Position numbers and translations under genes: made by a program
The notes under the pieces: generated by a model
What the model saw: only the letters and a program-made list of their open reading frames with translations
Told to the model about the DNA's origin: nothing
Databases searched by the model: none
Origin: an uncultured Bacteroidales bacterium
GTDB taxonomy: Bacteria > Bacteroidota > Bacteroidia > Bacteroidales > Lentimicrobiaceae
Assembly: GCA_937894795.1 (NCBI GenBank)
Contig: CALCQV010000147.1
Span: 1-6,511 of the forward strand
DNA: 6,511 bases
Direction of reading: 5' to 3'
Part shown: one piece after another, positions 5,348 to 6,511 of the stretch
Layout of the letters: every line of letters begins with the position of its first letter
How positions within the stretch are numbered: the first letter of the stretch is position 1

Positions 5348-6511
5348 TTACATCTTCTTATCTACATATTCAGTTAACTTGCCCAGCATATTAACATAGC
5401 TTCCAAATTCATTGTCATACCACCCGAAAATCTTAGCATGGCAAACAGGAATCATAATATCCTGATTTGATTGTATTCCAAAGTTCTGCAGCAAATTAGG
5501 ATTAATTGCCATGAAGCCTGTGCGGGTATGGGTTTCAACGCCTTCTATAACCACTGCTGCCCTGCGGCCAATAATATCAGCCGACACATTCTGTTCTTCA
5601 CTAAATTCAAGCATTCCTGCACCGGGGCCTTCAGCTGCCTCTTTATAAATCTGATTCAGGTACTCACGGGTAATAATGGGCTCTCCTATATCATTAAGTG
5701 GTGATTGAAATGTAATATTCAGAATTATCAAGCTGGCAGTGTTTATGGGTATACGAACTGAATCAGCCATAAAACCTATACGCTGTACTTCAGGGATGAT
5801 TTTTTCAAGTGCTTTTGCGGCTCCTGTTGATGTAATAATGATGTTATTAAACACTGATCTGCTCTTCCTGAGGTCAGATGTTCCGGTAGCAGGAACAGCA
5901 TCAAGTATGCTTTGCGTGCTTGTAGATGCATGAATGGTTGACATGCCCGCAGTGAGAATATTTGATGTTTCAGGGCGCTCAAGCAGAGGAAGCATCATGT
6001 GCGATAAACCGGTAGTGGTGCAGCTGGCTGCAGATATTAAATGATGCTTACGATTATCAAAATCCAGGTGATTAATACCATGAACCATTATGGTAGAATC
6101 AGCCGGCATCTTCTGCGTGGAGTCCTTGATTTTAAATGGAGCACTGGCAATTACCTTATCTGCACCGGCTTCCAGATGCCCTCTGAGACTTCCTTTGGCG
6201 TTGTCGGCAGGTACTGTAGGGTCAAGAAATGCTCCTGTACAATCAACCACTAGCCTAACCTGGTTTTCTGACCAGTTAATGTCGCGTGGATTGCGGTTAG
6301 CAGTCAGGAACCTGACAGGCATACCATTAATTTCAACAAGATTCTGGGCGCTATCAAGCACTTTTACTTCACACTTTTTTCCTGAATGGCCATTAAGGAA
6401 ATTAGAAAGTGAACCATAGGTTGAATCATTTGTGATGTTGTGCAGGAGTGCCTCGAGATTCTTCCCAACGCCTCTGCCTACATTAACAACCAGTCCACCA
6501 AAGTGCTTATT
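5348..6511 (-). CDS. Glyceraldehyde-3-phosphate dehydrogenase family protein, divergent (5' partial)
   Basis: The frame stays open to the right window edge, giving 387 visible residues; the GTG at 6361 is not the true start, since the residues before it continue the family alignment. The N-terminal NAD-binding GxGxxG strand is outside the window. By comparison with the long (about 460-480 residue) bacterial GAPDH class, roughly 90-130 residues may be missing. The nucleophile is Cys164 in SAASCTTTG, the base His194 in STIHASTSTQ, the phosphate-site Arg253 in SVRIPINTAS, and WYDNEFG starts at 364. STGAAKALEKIIPE and the C-terminal catalytic fold are also clear. Family members oxidise glyceraldehyde 3-phosphate with NAD(P) and phosphate in glycolysis or gluconeogenesis. 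Several normally conserved residues differ: SCTTN is SCTTT, the TND after the His is TST, RVPT is RIPI, and the Tyr after NEFG is Ser. It may therefore be a paralogue with altered kinetics or substrate. A strong terminator follows the stop. Confidence 0.85.
   Translation of the reverse strand, partial: NKHFGGLVVNVGRGVGKNLEALLHNITNDSTYGSLSNFLNGHSGKKCEVKVLDSAQNLVEINGMPVRFLTANRNPRDINWSENQVRLVVDCTGAFLDPTVPADNAKGSLRGHLEAGADKVIASAPFKIKDSTQKMPADSTIMVHGINHLDFDNRKHHLISAASCTTTGLSHMMLPLLERPETSNILTAGMSTIHASTSTQSILDAVPATGTSDLRKSRSVFNNIIITSTGAAKALEKIIPEVQRIGFMADSVRIPINTASLIILNITFQSPLNDIGEPIITREYLNQIYKEAAEGPGAGMLEFSEEQNVSADIIGRRAAVVIEGVETHTRTGFMAINPNLLQNFGIQSNQDIMIPVCHAKIFGWYDNEFGSYVNMLGKLTEYVDKKM

Noticed and set aside
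6359..6361. GTG at 6361 as the start of the GAPDH-like gene
   Set aside because: The same frame continues to the window edge and encodes residues, such as NDSTYGSL, that fit the NAD-binding half of the family.
6090..6419. Open frame of 109 codons on the plus strand
   Set aside because: It lies antisense inside the GAPDH-like gene, whose frame is clearly coding with family motifs; its own translation resembles nothing known.

Overview
The window looks like a chromosomal segment of a Bacteroidota bacterium, probably of the Bacteroidales/Marinilabiliales type. Three things point there. DUF5020 and short DUF3820 proteins are typical of that phylum. Three minus-strand genes have the Bacteroidota sigma -7 motif TAnnTTTG at a sensible distance upstream. 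The starts are preceded by A-rich rather than GGAGG leaders. The lineage is inferred from these features, not from a database search.

Layout: one gene on the plus strand (1-783, cut at its 5' end) encodes a class I SAM-dependent methyltransferase of the METTL25/Methyltransf_32 type. It converges on a run of minus-strand genes across a 343-bp gene-free gap. Reading the minus strand in transcription order from the right edge: a GAPDH-family dehydrogenase (cut at its 5' end by the window edge) with a strong intrinsic terminator; an unrecognised cysteine-containing lipoprotein with its own terminator; a two-domain ChrA-type chromate/anion transporter with a -7 box and a palindromic candidate operator; a translationally coupled pair made of a DUF3820 protein and an unrecognised helical basic protein; an array of six 22-bp direct repeats; and a DUF5020 outer-membrane beta-barrel protein whose predicted promoter abuts that array.

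The genes do not form one obvious pathway. They are better read as separate housekeeping or envelope transcription units: central carbon metabolism (GAPDH-like), envelope (lipoprotein, ChrA, DUF5020) and methylation. Only the DUF3820/hypothetical pair has a clear operon signature, a 4-bp ATGA overlap. The least explained element is the repeat array at 1898-2029. It fits six exact 22-bp periods between the stop codon of one gene and the promoter of the next. It may be the relic end of an IS21-like element, an iteron-like or DnaA-box-like array, or a regulator-binding array. Other points worth checking are the atypical active-site motifs of the GAPDH-like protein, the apparent two-module design of the lipoprotein, and a decayed duplication of the 3' end of chrA.
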